From Clostridia bacterium (GTDB taxonomy: Bacteria > Bacillota > Clostridia > Lachnospirales > Lachnospiraceae), in contig JAQXQS010000124.1 of assembly GCA_029101305.1 (NCBI GenBank), forward strand, positions 1 to 49,834: a stretch of DNA of 49,834 nt. The letters run 5' to 3'. Position 1 is the stretch's first letter. Each line of letters starts with the position of its first letter. Position numbers and translations under genes: made by a program. The notes under the pieces were generated by a model. The model saw only the letters and a program-made list of their open reading frames with translations, did no database searches and was not told where the DNA came from. Positions 15,632 to 23,946 of this stretch are shown here, piece by piece.

Positions 15632-17704
15632 ATGAAGAAATGGAAAAAGAAGACAAAAATAATCGTACTGCTTATATTTTTAATCTTACTTGTATTATTC
15701 GCGGCATTATGCTGGAAAAAGCGCCGGGGAATTTATAATACTTATATGAAGCTGACAGGCCAGGAAATCCCCTACTCCGTGAAGGAAAAAAGAAAAAAGG
15801 CTTATGGTTATTATGAGCAGAAGCTGAACGTATCTATGAATCTGGAAGATACTATTCCCATAGCAGAAAACGATGATTCCGCAGCAGCGGTAGAAACTAC
15901 GATTCCCCAAGAGGAGACGTTAGTGGCAGCTTCTTATGAAATCGACAGGCAGCTGCAGGCTGAACAGGAAAATGGTTACAGCTGGGAAGAACCCATGGTG
16001 ATCCAGAACCCTTATCAGAGTGCGCCGCTTACTGCCGTTGTGATTTTTGATACACCAGAAGAATGTGCAGTCCGTTTTACCGTGAAGGGAAAAACAGAGG
16101 CGGCAGATATCAGTGGAGAAATAGAAGCCAGTGTTTCCCACAGAGTACCGGTAATCGGTCTTTATCCGGATATGGACAATACGGTGGTGCTGGAGCTTCT
16201 GGATGAGAATGGAAAGGTAACTGCTTCCCAGGAACTGACGATTACAACAGAGGCTTTGCCGGAGAAGCTGACAGACGCAGTGAAACCGGTAAAAGTCAGT
16301 GGAGAATCTGCATTTGAGCTTACGATGGTGTATGGACAACAGACGACATATCCATTTGCTTACGACTGTATGGGAGATATCCGTTGGTATCTGAGCGGGG
16401 AAAAAACAACCGGTCTGTATATGTTGTCTAATTGCCGGATGATAGTAGCAGATAAGGCTGGATATGTCCCATCGCAGGAAAAACCGCAGCCAACCAATCT
16501 ATATGAGCTGGATTATCTGGGGCGTGCATATACCATGTATTATGTGGCAGCAGGAAATCATCATGAAGTGATTGAAAAGGAGCCAGGAGGAAATCTTCTT
16601 GTACTTACCAGCTCACTGGAAGGACATATTGAAGATAAGATTCAGGAAATTGACAGGCAGACTGGTGAAGTGGTAAATGAGCTTATTATGGGAGACATTA
16701 TCGACAGTGAATATGAAGACAGGGTTGACTGGACCCATTTAAATACCGTGTCCTACCAGCCGGAAACAGATACCATTGTGATCAGTCCGAGAAACCTGGA
16801 ATCTGTGATCAAGATTAACTGGACGACAAAGGAAATCCAGTGGATCCTATGTGATCCGAGATTCTGGGAAGGCACGGAATATGAGAAATATGTACTTCAG
16901 CCAGAGGGCGATTTTGTCTATCATTTCCAGCAGCATACAGCATATCAGCTGGATGCAGACCTGGATGGCGACAGTGAGACTGTTGAGATCAGTATGTTTG
17001 ACAATCACGCTGTGAAGCTGAGAAAAAAGGCCATGGAATATTACGATGGAAAGAAAGAATCCTATCTGCTGGTATATTCTGTAAATGAAAAAGAGAAAAC
17101 AGTACAGCAGATTAAGAAGCTTCCGGTTCTCTGGTCGAATATTACCTCTTCTACTATTTATGATGAAGAGAGTAATCATATTTTTGGCATGAGTGGACAT
17201 GTTAAAGTTGCGGAAGACAAAAGACATGGAATGACCTATGAATTTGATTACGATACAGAAGAGCTCATAAATCAGTTCAGCCTGAAAGATTATTTTTACC
17301 GGGCATCAGAAATGAAGCTTGATTATAACGACCTTGCCGCTCCTATGGAGCTGAAAGAAAATTATATTCTTGGTGAACTTTTCCAGCCAGTAAAAACAAA
17401 CAAGTGGCTCTGGACGAAAAAACCGGAACAGATACTGGAAGATGAAGACGTTACGTTCCATCTTACGGGTCAGGTCCTTTATGTGGGGACTTATGATCAT
17501 CAGATTTCCCAGATCCTTTTTCATGGAAAGGACAATACCTATGTGTATGATACGACAGATATCAGACTGCATGATGAGGATTATCTGGCGTATTACGAAC
17601 ACCTTCCGGTACCGCTGCAGGGATTGGCTGCAGATGAATATGAAATTTATGTAATGTATCAGGATGGATTTTATGATACTGCACAGAAAATTACGATAAA
17701 ATAA
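15632..17704 (+). CDS. Membrane-anchored arylsulfotransferase (ASST family)
   Basis: 690 residues. One N-terminal membrane helix (about 9-29) is followed by an extracytoplasmic beta domain (about 105-215) and a six-bladed propeller-like catalytic domain. ASST enzymes move sulfate from one phenyl sulfate ester to another phenol through a sulfo-histidine, without PAPS. The expected active-site set is visible: H310-H311 (GNHHEVIE), H369-x-N371, R387 (ISPRNLESV) and H435 (FQQHTAYQ), which should be the sulfated histidine. It lies 45 bases after the sensor kinase with AAGGA ahead of the ATG. It is paralogous to 18594-20735; the aligned catalytic residues even fall at the same numbers. The substrate is not predictable from sequence. 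Confidence 0.85.
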   Translation: MKKWKKKTKIIVLLIFLILLVLFAALCWKKRRGIYNTYMKLTGQEIPYSVKEKRKKAYGYYEQKLNVSMNLEDTIPIAENDDSAAAVETTIPQEETLVAASYEIDRQLQAEQENGYSWEEPMVIQNPYQSAPLTAVVIFDTPEECAVRFTVKGKTEAADISGEIEASVSHRVPVIGLYPDMDNTVVLELLDENGKVTASQELTITTEALPEKLTDAVKPVKVSGESAFELTMVYGQQTTYPFAYDCMGDIRWYLSGEKTTGLYMLSNCRMIVADKAGYVPSQEKPQPTNLYELDYLGRAYTMYYVAAGNHHEVIEKEPGGNLLVLTSSLEGHIEDKIQEIDRQTGEVVNELIMGDIIDSEYEDRVDWTHLNTVSYQPETDTIVISPRNLESVIKINWTTKEIQWILCDPRFWEGTEYEKYVLQPEGDFVYHFQQHTAYQLDADLDGDSETVEISMFDNHAVKLRKKAMEYYDGKKESYLLVYSVNEKEKTVQQIKKLPVLWSNITSSTIYDEESNHIFGMSGHVKVAEDKRHGMTYEFDYDTEELINQFSLKDYFYRASEMKLDYNDLAAPMELKENYILGELFQPVKTNKWLWTKKPEQILEDEDVTFHLTGQVLYVGTYDHQISQILFHGKDNTYVYDTTDIRLHDEDYLAYYEHLPVPLQGLAADEYEIYVMYQDGFYDTAQKITIK

Positions 17705-17774
17705 AAGAAAGTGTTTACTCATACTGTCGACGGTTGGGGAGCACTATAGAGAGCAGATTTGAGGAGTGTGGAAA

Positions 17775-18542
17775 ATGAAGAAAAAAGTTTTATTGAGGTT
17801 AATGGGAATTGTTTTGGCGGCTGGTATGATGGCTGGTTGTGGTAGCAGCAATAGTGCTACAGAAGAAAGCACGAAGACAGAAAGCGCAGCAGACAGCGAG
17901 GATACTGCTTCTGCATCAGAAAGTGATGACAAGGAAAGCACAGATGAAGCAAAAGATGCTGGCGTTCAAAACGCAGATGAAAACGCAGATGAAAATGCTG
18001 AGGAAGATACTGAGGCTGCTGCGGCAGAGGATTCTGAGGAAGAAGATAGCCAGGAGGAAGAGTCTGGCGAAGACGAAGAGGACGCAAGTGAGGGCACTAA
18101 GGCGAATACTGCAAGAACCAACAGTAACTATGGGGATGTAGTTTCAGTATCAGGCTGGAATATTACAGTGGAAGATGTGGAGATCAATTCTTCTCTGGAA
18201 AATGTAAGCGTGGATCTTGGCTATACAGGTGTGGAGACAAGCGATTACAAAAAAGAGGCAGATGCAGGCAAAACCTTCTGTCTCATTAAATTAAAGATTG
18301 AAAAAGATGGAAGCAAAGAGACTCTGGACTGGGCAAACCTGAAGCTGACAGATGGCGAAGGCAATGAGTATACCAGAATGGATGATGAATTTATTACAGA
18401 GCTTGGTATGACACGTATGGCAGGAACTTCTTTGAATTTTGGTTCAAACGAAGGCTGGATCGCATTTGAAATCAATGAGAATGCGGAAGGTCTGGAGCTT
18501 AGCTATCCATTTGAGGAAGAAGCATATAATTACGCATTGTAA
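17775..18542 (+). CDS. Acidic-linker lipoprotein with DUF4352-like domain
   Basis: 255 residues with a signal peptide and lipobox MMAGC (C22), so it should be lipid-anchored outside the membrane. Residues about 25-115 are a low-complexity linker rich in Ser, Ala, Asp and Glu, typical of cell-wall spacers. The C-terminal domain (about 120-255: SGWNITVEDVEI, FCLIKLKIEKDG, GWIAFEINENAEG) resembles the immunoglobulin-like DUF4352 family. ATG 17775 is chosen over GTG 17766, which overlaps the GAGGAG ribosome site. It sits between the two arylsulfotransferase genes and may help hold or present them or their substrates; this is inference. Confidence 0.8.
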   Translation: MKKKVLLRLMGIVLAAGMMAGCGSSNSATEESTKTESAADSEDTASASESDDKESTDEAKDAGVQNADENADENAEEDTEAAAAEDSEEEDSQEEESGEDEEDASEGTKANTARTNSNYGDVVSVSGWNITVEDVEINSSLENVSVDLGYTGVETSDYKKEADAGKTFCLIKLKIEKDGSKETLDWANLKLTDGEGNEYTRMDDEFITELGMTRMAGTSLNFGSNEGWIAFEINENAEGLELSYPFEEEAYNYAL

Positions 18543-18555
18543 TGATACTGGAATA

Positions 18556-18573
18556 CTAGAGCGTGTTTGAAAA
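18556..18573 (+). repeat. Single copy of CTAGAG repeat end
   Basis: CTAGAGCGTGTTTGAAAA is identical to the terminus of the 4301-4466 palindrome. Here it stands alone between the lipoprotein and the second arylsulfotransferase gene, 14 bases before the ribosome site AAGGAGG. Confidence 0.7.
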
Positions 18574-18593
18574 GATAGTACAAGGAGGCCGGC

Positions 18594-20735
18594 ATGAAGA
18601 ATAAGAGATACCGGGAACTGGCTGCAATACTTGTAATGGCAACAATGGCAGCAGGTCCTGCTATAACTGTAAGTGCAGAAGAGAATACGGAAGCTGTATC
18701 CGGGCAGGCTGGGACAGACGATGTGGAAGAAGGTACTGCGGAATCTGCTGTGGATGCGTCGGATGCACATAATGAGGATACTGCATCCAAAAACACAGCG
18801 TCCGGAGAGACAGCATCTGCGGATACAGCATCTGAAGATACCGCATCTGAGAATACTGCATTGGAATTAACGGACCGATTCGCCCAGCAGACTGCAATAG
18901 ACGAAGCGCTTCTTCAGGAAGCCCAGAATGGTTATTCCCTGGAAGATGCCTTGATCGTAGTTAATCCATATGGCACATCCCCTTTGAGCGCAGTTGCTGT
19001 TTTTTTCACAGAAGAAGCCTGTGGCGGAACTGTAACAGTAAAAGGAAAATCAGCAGAAAATGATGTGACTGGTACCTTTGAGACTGCCACGGATCACATT
19101 GTTCCGATTTATGGTCTTTACAATAACGATACCACAGAAGTTGTGATCACACTGGATGATGGAACATCCGCAACCTTCGAAGTAACTACCGAAGATATCA
19201 ATGTGGATTACGGAACAATTTCCACAGAAATGAAAAGAGAGGCAAGCTATGATTACAATGATCTGACCTTTGTCTGCTCCACAATGGGCTCGCTGTATGC
19301 AGTAGATGCTGCAGGGGATATTCGTTTCTACACCAATATGGGCGGCTCCCTTGGTGTCCACCAGCTGGAAAACGGACATCTGCTTATGCCAGCTTCCTAT
19401 GTATTAAAAACCAGTTATTATAAAGAAGGAATGATCGAGACAGATCTGATGGGAAAAATCTATGGAGAATATATGGTTCCCGGAGGACAGCATCATGATT
19501 TTGTAGAAATGCCAGATGGAAATTTACTGATAGCTTCCGATAGTCCGGATCTTAGCACGGTAGAGGATTATGTGATAGAGCTTGACCGTCAGACCGGAGA
19601 AGTGGTCTGGGAGCTGGATATGAAAGACCTGATGGGAACAGAAGATGGTCAGTCAGCCTCCATGGATTCAGATGGAAGCGAGGAGTCGGACTGGTTCCAT
19701 AACAATGGCCTCGCCTATGATGAGGCGAATGACCTGGTTCTGCTTTCTGCACGACATAAAGATGCGATCGTTGCAGTAAAAATGGAAGATAAATCTATTG
19801 CCTGGATTCTGGGAGACCCCACAGGATGGGGAGAGGATTACCAGTCCTACTTCTTTACCCCGGAGGGCGAGGATTTCGAATGGTTTTATGCACAGCACAA
19901 TGTTTCTATCCTTGATAATGGTGACATTGCTCTGTTTGACAATGGTACTGCAAAGGTAAAAAGGGTAGACGGTGAGAACCGGGTAAGCGGTGGTGATGTG
20001 TATTCAAGAGCTGTTGTTTACCAGATTGATACGGAAAACATGACAGTTTCCCAGGTGGGCGAATATGGAAAAGAACGTGGGGCAGACTGGTATTCAGACT
20101 GGATCTCCGGTGTGGTTTCCCTGGATGGCACGAAGGATCACTTGTGGATCACAGCAGGTTCCCATTTACACAGCGACGAGGAAAACCGCAGCGACTATTA
20201 TCCAAAGGATATGTTTGTGCCAGGTCTTATCAAAACCACACATATCGATCAGGTGGATAATGGAGAGCTCAGCTTCGAGCTTACCATTTCCGGAGATACT
20301 TACAATGCACTTACCTTCCGTTCTTTCCGGATGCCTCTTTATACAGAGGGAAAGTATGATGTGGAAGCAGTTCCGGAAGTATATGGTACACTTGGGGAAA
20401 CAAGCTATGAGGAAGCCGATGCAGATGTAAGCAGTGCACAGGCATTGCCGGATGGCTGGAATCTGGTTCTGGATGGAAGCAAGATCAGTGTAAACGGAAG
20501 CTTCCAGACAGATGCTGCAGCAGATGCACTGGTTCCTGGAAAAATGATCCTGGTAAGCGGGGATTCCCAGCGGGCTTATGCTTTGACCCAGTCCGCGGCA
20601 GCAGGTGATAATGGCACAAATGTGACTGTAAAAGGCTGGACGTCTGTGGATGGACTGGAAGGCCAGGACTGGGATATTTATCTGGATCTGGATGGTGTCC
20701 TTTACAACACCGGATATAAATACAGCCAGTCATAA
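18594..20735 (+). CDS. Secreted arylsulfotransferase (ASST family)
   Basis: 713 residues. A signal peptide ends near VSAEE (about residue 27), so the protein is exported and, lacking a membrane helix, may be released or wall-held. Residues 28-92 are a low-complexity linker. A beta domain (about 105-210) is followed by the ASST propeller. Catalytic residues match the family: H300-H301 (GQHHDFVEM), H369-x-N371 (FHNNGLAYD), R387 (LSARHKDA) and H435 (YAQHNVSIL), the likely sulfo-histidine. AAGGAGG lies just before the ATG. It is the last gene of a run with the two-component pair, the anchored ASST and the lipoprotein, and ends before a strong terminator. It resembles the PAPS-independent enzymes known from gut Eubacterium; acceptor and donor are unknown. 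Confidence 0.87.
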   Translation: MKNKRYRELAAILVMATMAAGPAITVSAEENTEAVSGQAGTDDVEEGTAESAVDASDAHNEDTASKNTASGETASADTASEDTASENTALELTDRFAQQTAIDEALLQEAQNGYSLEDALIVVNPYGTSPLSAVAVFFTEEACGGTVTVKGKSAENDVTGTFETATDHIVPIYGLYNNDTTEVVITLDDGTSATFEVTTEDINVDYGTISTEMKREASYDYNDLTFVCSTMGSLYAVDAAGDIRFYTNMGGSLGVHQLENGHLLMPASYVLKTSYYKEGMIETDLMGKIYGEYMVPGGQHHDFVEMPDGNLLIASDSPDLSTVEDYVIELDRQTGEVVWELDMKDLMGTEDGQSASMDSDGSEESDWFHNNGLAYDEANDLVLLSARHKDAIVAVKMEDKSIAWILGDPTGWGEDYQSYFFTPEGEDFEWFYAQHNVSILDNGDIALFDNGTAKVKRVDGENRVSGGDVYSRAVVYQIDTENMTVSQVGEYGKERGADWYSDWISGVVSLDGTKDHLWITAGSHLHSDEENRSDYYPKDMFVPGLIKTTHIDQVDNGELSFELTISGDTYNALTFRSFRMPLYTEGKYDVEAVPEVYGTLGETSYEEADADVSSAQALPDGWNLVLDGSKISVNGSFQTDAAADALVPGKMILVSGDSQRAYALTQSAAAGDNGTNVTVKGWTSVDGLEGQDWDIYLDLDGVLYNTGYKYSQS
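18777..18866 (+). repeat. Six tandem 15-bp coding repeats in the arylsulfotransferase linker
   Basis: Six units encode the pentapeptide pattern (D/N/E)TA(S/L)x at residues 62-91: DTASK, NTASG, ETASA, DTASE, DTASE, NTALE. The units differ at DNA level, so the array is old or under codon drift. Confidence 0.75.
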
Positions 20736-20765
20736 ATCTATATCTTATATCTGGCTCAGGTATTA

Positions 20766-20800
20766 AACGGACATGTCTGCTTATGCAGACATCACTATGA
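20766..20800 (+). repeat. Dispersed hairpin repeat, copy 1
   Basis: AAACGGA-C-ATGTCTGC-TTAT-GCAGACAT-CAC forms an 8-bp perfect stem (20773-20780 with 20785-20792). A near-identical unit lies at 47904-47938. Confidence 0.6.
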
Positions 20801-20845
20801 ACGTAGCGTAAAATTCTTATTGATCGATATAAAACACCCTCACAG

Positions 20846-20892
20846 AGCGGCGGCCAATTCTGTAAAAGCAGAATTGACACGCCGCTTTTTTC
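20846..20892 (+). terminator. Strong intrinsic terminator closing the arylsulfotransferase operon
   Basis: AGCGGCG and CAATTCTG on the left pair with CAGAATTG and CGCCGCT on the right around a TAAAAG loop, followed by TTTTTT. The stretch from 20736 to 21060 otherwise holds only the small hairpin repeat and AT-rich sequence. Confidence 0.88.
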
Positions 20893-21091
20893 TATCATGG
20901 TCTCAAATATGGTTACTGTTCAGAAACAAGAATGTGAAAAAGTGCTCGTATGTGAGAAATTAGCGAAAATAAATAAAACCAGTTGAAATTATAACGTGAC
21001 CGTTGTAAACTTTAATTATAAAAACAGATTTGGGCAGCTTTCTAACATCAGAAAAAAGTCGTGATGCTGGGAGCTGTTTGACGACAAACAT

Positions 21092-21457
21092 GTGCTTCTG
21101 GTGGAAGATAACATGCTGAATGCGGAGATCGCTACAGAGCTCCTTAAAAGTATCGGCCTGGTCGTTGACTGGGCAGAGAATGGAGCTGAGGGTGTGAAGA
21201 AATTCCAGGATTCTGGTGTAGGCGAATACTTTGCAGTGTTTATGGATATTCAGATGCCGGTTATGGATGGTGTGGAGGCTACAAAGTGCATCAGGGGATG
21301 TGAACGTCAGGATAATGACATTCCGATCTTTGCCATGACAGCTAATACCTTTGCAAGTGACCGGAAAATCTGCCGGGAAGCAGGAATGAACGGTTATATT
21401 GCCAAGCCTGTGAATATTAAAGACATTGAGAGTACTTTGATTGAGGGAACAGAATAA
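21092..21457 (+). CDS. Stand-alone receiver domain (possible remnant of a hybrid kinase)
   Basis: 121 residues consisting of one receiver domain: LLVEDNMLNAEIA, phospho-acceptor D52 in FMDIQMPVMDG, TANTF, and GYIAKPVNI with the conserved lysine. It is closely similar in style to the terminal receivers of the hybrid kinases at 5529 and 10781. The start is poor: GTG 21092 lacks a well-spaced ribosome site, and the in-frame codons just upstream (DDKH) read like the natural lead-in to a kinase-fused receiver, cut by a stop at 21062. The fold appears complete, so it could work as a single-domain regulator, but a leftover 3' end of a deleted hybrid kinase is equally likely. Confidence 0.6.
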   Translation: MLLVEDNMLNAEIATELLKSIGLVVDWAENGAEGVKKFQDSGVGEYFAVFMDIQMPVMDGVEATKCIRGCERQDNDIPIFAMTANTFASDRKICREAGMNGYIAKPVNIKDIESTLIEGTE

Positions 21458-21505
21458 AGAGAAAGCATTTGACCTAAGAGTGATGTTGACAGAATAAATT
21501 ATAGA

Positions 21506-21646
21506 AACTGTTCAGAGCCAACCTCCAAAATGCGACCCATTTCGTCGGTGTGGCGTATCCGCCAAATGGATTTATGTGCAAAAGTGTTCATTCATGCAAG
21601 CATGATTCACACTTTTGCACATAAATCCGCTTGACTCTGAACAGTT
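21506..21646. repeat. 141-bp palindromic intergenic element
   Basis: Outer arms AACTGTTCAGAG (21506-21517) and CTCTGAACAGTT (21635-21646) are perfect complements. An inner perfect 20-bp stem lies at 21568-21587 with 21609-21628. The tip contains CATGCAAGCATG. It does not end in a T-run, so it is unlikely to be an ordinary terminator. Confidence 0.8.
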
Positions 21647-21653
21647 ACAAATT

Positions 21654-21705
21654 AAAAATGCTGCAAAATCATTTTATATGGTGATTTTGCAGCATTTTCT
21701 TTTTT
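21654..21705. terminator. Bidirectional terminator between the receiver gene and the AraC gene
   Basis: A perfect 15-bp stem (AATGCTGCAAAATCA at 21657-21671 with its complement at 21682-21696) has A-rich sequence on one side and TTTTCTTTTTT on the other. It lies between convergent genes. Confidence 0.85.
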
Positions 21706-21706
21706 C

Positions 21707-22612
21707 TCATATCTGGGAAAAGCTCCGGCGGTATGCTGCCGGGCTGTAGCTTAGTGTCTTTTTGAAAACAGAACAGAAATAATTGCTTGAGGAAAATCCC
21801 AGCTGGTAGGCAATATCCGTGATGGAAGCGTTCGTGGTTTTCAGAAGCATCTGGGCACGGTCCATCTTCTGGAGGGTGATGTATTCTGCTGGTGTGATGC
21901 CAAGCTCTTCTTTAAATTTCGTCTTAAACCGGGACAGGGAATAGTTAGATTCCTGTGCAAGCTCCTGCAGGGAGATCGGCTCCTCAATATGCTGCTCGAT
22001 GTATTTCAGGGCAAGACCGATATCTGAATTAAGCTGTTCGTTGACCTGTTCCTGGGGAGAAACGGCCGTGAGATAATTAAGGCTTGCCAGAACGCAGGTC
22101 AGATACTGGACTCCGGCAATGGAATCATCCGGGGTTCCATAGGAAATCAGGTTAAAAGCGGTGCGCAGCATGGAAATCTGGGAACTGCCTACATGATACA
22201 GATGCTGATCCATATTCAGAAGACGATAGCACAGGATATTGCTGTAATTCTGGTTCAGCCCAAGGAAATTATTGTGTTCCTTCAGATCCAGCTGCATGGC
22301 AAAAAATTCACAGCGGTTCTGTGCAATCGGTCCGGTGGTATGAAGTTCATAGGGACGGGTAATGAAAACATTATTCCCGGTGGAACAATAGCTGGTGCGG
22401 ATACCACCCTTCATGACGTAAGTTTTCCGCTGGCCTTTTACCATAAAGTGGAGCTCTACAATGTCAGAATGATAGTGCAGGGGAACGGGGGTACCAGGTG
22501 CCATTGGTGTAAAATGGGAAAGGTTCTTCAGACCTGGAATCTTGTGTCTGTCTGCTGTCAGTATTTTTTTGTGTTCGTTCCATACATAGTCGTCAAATAT
22601 TTCCTGTTCCAT
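21707..22612 (-). CDS. AraC-family transcriptional regulator with cupin-type sensor
   Basis: 301 residues. The N-terminal part (about 20-150: MAPGTPVPLHYHSDIVELHFMV, NNVFITRPYELHTTG) is a cupin-like ligand-binding domain. The C-terminal part (about 195-300) has two helix-turn-helix motifs: ISLQELAQESNYSLSRFKTKFKEELG and SITDIAYQLGFSSSNYFCSVFKK. It is divergent from the aldolase-TRAP cluster, the usual place for a local sugar-responsive activator. The effector is probably the imported sugar acid or a breakdown product; that is inference. Confidence 0.9.
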   Translation of the reverse strand: MEQEIFDDYVWNEHKKILTADRHKIPGLKNLSHFTPMAPGTPVPLHYHSDIVELHFMVKGQRKTYVMKGGIRTSYCSTGNNVFITRPYELHTTGPIAQNRCEFFAMQLDLKEHNNFLGLNQNYSNILCYRLLNMDQHLYHVGSSQISMLRTAFNLISYGTPDDSIAGVQYLTCVLASLNYLTAVSPQEQVNEQLNSDIGLALKYIEQHIEEPISLQELAQESNYSLSRFKTKFKEELGITPAEYITLQKMDRAQMLLKTTNASITDIAYQLGFSSSNYFCSVFKKTLSYSPAAYRRSFSQI

Positions 22613-22886
22613 TCAAGTCGCCTCTTATCCTAGATGTCAGGTTTAAAGTCAGGTTCAAATGAGTTTGTCCAATAGCTGGAAACTGTAATTACTCTGAACA
22701 GTTACCGAAAATTATAAAATAGTACTAAATATTTTGCTGAAAGCAATTTTAAATTATTTATATTATACTATAACCACAGTTGAAAAGCAATTGCAGAGTG
22801 CCGGCCACCGCGGGGCAGGCATGCAGCTCAGAAAAAGAGTGACGGAAAAAAGAGGAAAAGTAACTGACATCAAGAGGGAGAAGAGA
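22613..22886. promoter_or_regulatory. Divergent control region between the AraC gene and the aldolase cluster
   Basis: 274 bases. It contains one CTCTGAACAGTTAC repeat arm at 22692-22705 (partial palindrome with AACTGT at 22681), and an AT-rich stretch with several TATA-like hexamers around 22755-22780. A GC-rich piece (about 22798-22820) follows. Likely AraC binding sites and promoters lie here, but I could not fix them. Confidence 0.4.
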
Positions 22887-23810
22887 ATGAAAAAAACAAT
22901 TGCAGGCGGCGTATGGCCGGTTATGATCACACCATTTACAGAGGACAACAAGATCGATTATGATGCAGTCCTGAGAATCATTGAATGGTATGACAAGAAT
23001 GGTGTTGATGGAATTTTTGCAGTATGCCAGTCAAGCGAAATGTTTGAGCTGAGTCCAGAGGAGCGTGTAGAGCTTGCGAAATTCATCATCAACAATACAC
23101 CAAAGCATATGGGAGTTATCGCTTCCGGACACTGTGCTGAGAAAGTAGAGGATCAGATCCGCGAAGCACAGACTGTGATCGATGCTGGTGTAGATGCATA
23201 CGTGTTTATTTCCAATCAGTTTGCAAAAGAGAACGAAAGCGAAGATGTGGCTAAGAAAAATATTGAATATCTGCTGGATCACATTGATGGAGATATGTTC
23301 GGTGTTTATGAATGCCCGGCACCATATAAGAGACTTTTATCTCCGGAGCTTTTGAAATGGTGTGCAGAAACAGAGAAATTCGCATTCCTGAAAGACACCT
23401 GCTGTGATCTTGACCAGCTGGAAGCAAAGTGCAAGGCTGTTGAGGGAACCGGATTAAAGATCTTTAACGCAAATGCAGCTACTCTTCTGAAGAGTATGCA
23501 GATGGGATGTGCAGGATATTCAGGAGTTATGGCAAACTTCCATCCGGACTTATATGTATGGCTTTGCAAAAACTATAAAGAGCAGCCGGAGAAAGCACAG
23601 GAGATGATGAATTTCCTTGGTGCAGCTTCCACCATCGAGTGCCAGGTATATCCGGTAAACAGTAAATACCATATGAATCTGGTGGGTGTGCCGATGACAC
23701 TTAGATCAAGAAGACAGGATTATAAGCTTCTCACAGGAAGCAAAAAGCTGGAGATCGAAGAGTTCTGTGCAATCACAGACACATTCCGCAAGAACTTTTT
23801 CGCAAAGTAA
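22887..23810 (+). CDS. Dihydrodipicolinate synthase / N-acetylneuraminate lyase family aldolase
   Basis: 307-residue class I aldolase of the NAL/DHDPS superfamily. The Schiff-base lysine is K169 (FAFLKDTC) and the companion tyrosine is Y141 in VYECPAP; the N-terminal loop is VWPVMITPFTEDNKIDYD. Members cleave or form 2-keto acids such as sialic acid, KDG or related sugar acids using pyruvate. ATG 22887 is chosen because GAGGGAG lies upstream and the family normally starts here; the upstream in-frame extension is basic and unrelated. The usual DHDPS context (lysine genes) is absent; a TRAP transporter and glycosidase follow, so a catabolic sugar-acid role is more likely than lysine synthesis. 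Confidence 0.87.
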   Translation: MKKTIAGGVWPVMITPFTEDNKIDYDAVLRIIEWYDKNGVDGIFAVCQSSEMFELSPEERVELAKFIINNTPKHMGVIASGHCAEKVEDQIREAQTVIDAGVDAYVFISNQFAKENESEDVAKKNIEYLLDHIDGDMFGVYECPAPYKRLLSPELLKWCAETEKFAFLKDTCCDLDQLEAKCKAVEGTGLKIFNANAATLLKSMQMGCAGYSGVMANFHPDLYVWLCKNYKEQPEKAQEMMNFLGAASTIECQVYPVNSKYHMNLVGVPMTLRSRRQDYKLLTGSKKLEIEEFCAITDTFRKNFFAK

Positions 23811-23946
23811 ATGTAAAATGGACTCAGAACCACTGAGCAGCCGAGAGGTATTTCTTAAGATTTGTAATTGGGGTTACAAATATACGTGAAACAAAGTAAA
23901 AAGGGAAACAAAAACACATATTGTGTAAAATCAGGAGGATGAGAGA

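Noticed and set aside
17839-18141. Overlapping frames in the lipoprotein linker
   Set aside because: They arise from the biased GAN/GCN codons of the acidic low-complexity linker and give basic, motif-free peptides.
18777-18866. CRISPR-like array
   Set aside because: The units are 15 bp, contiguous, in frame and coding; there are no spacers.
22887-23810. Lysine-pathway dihydrodipicolinate synthase (dapA)
   Set aside because: The superfamily fits, but no lysine genes are near and the TRAP, glycosidase and YhcH context argues for sugar-acid catabolism.
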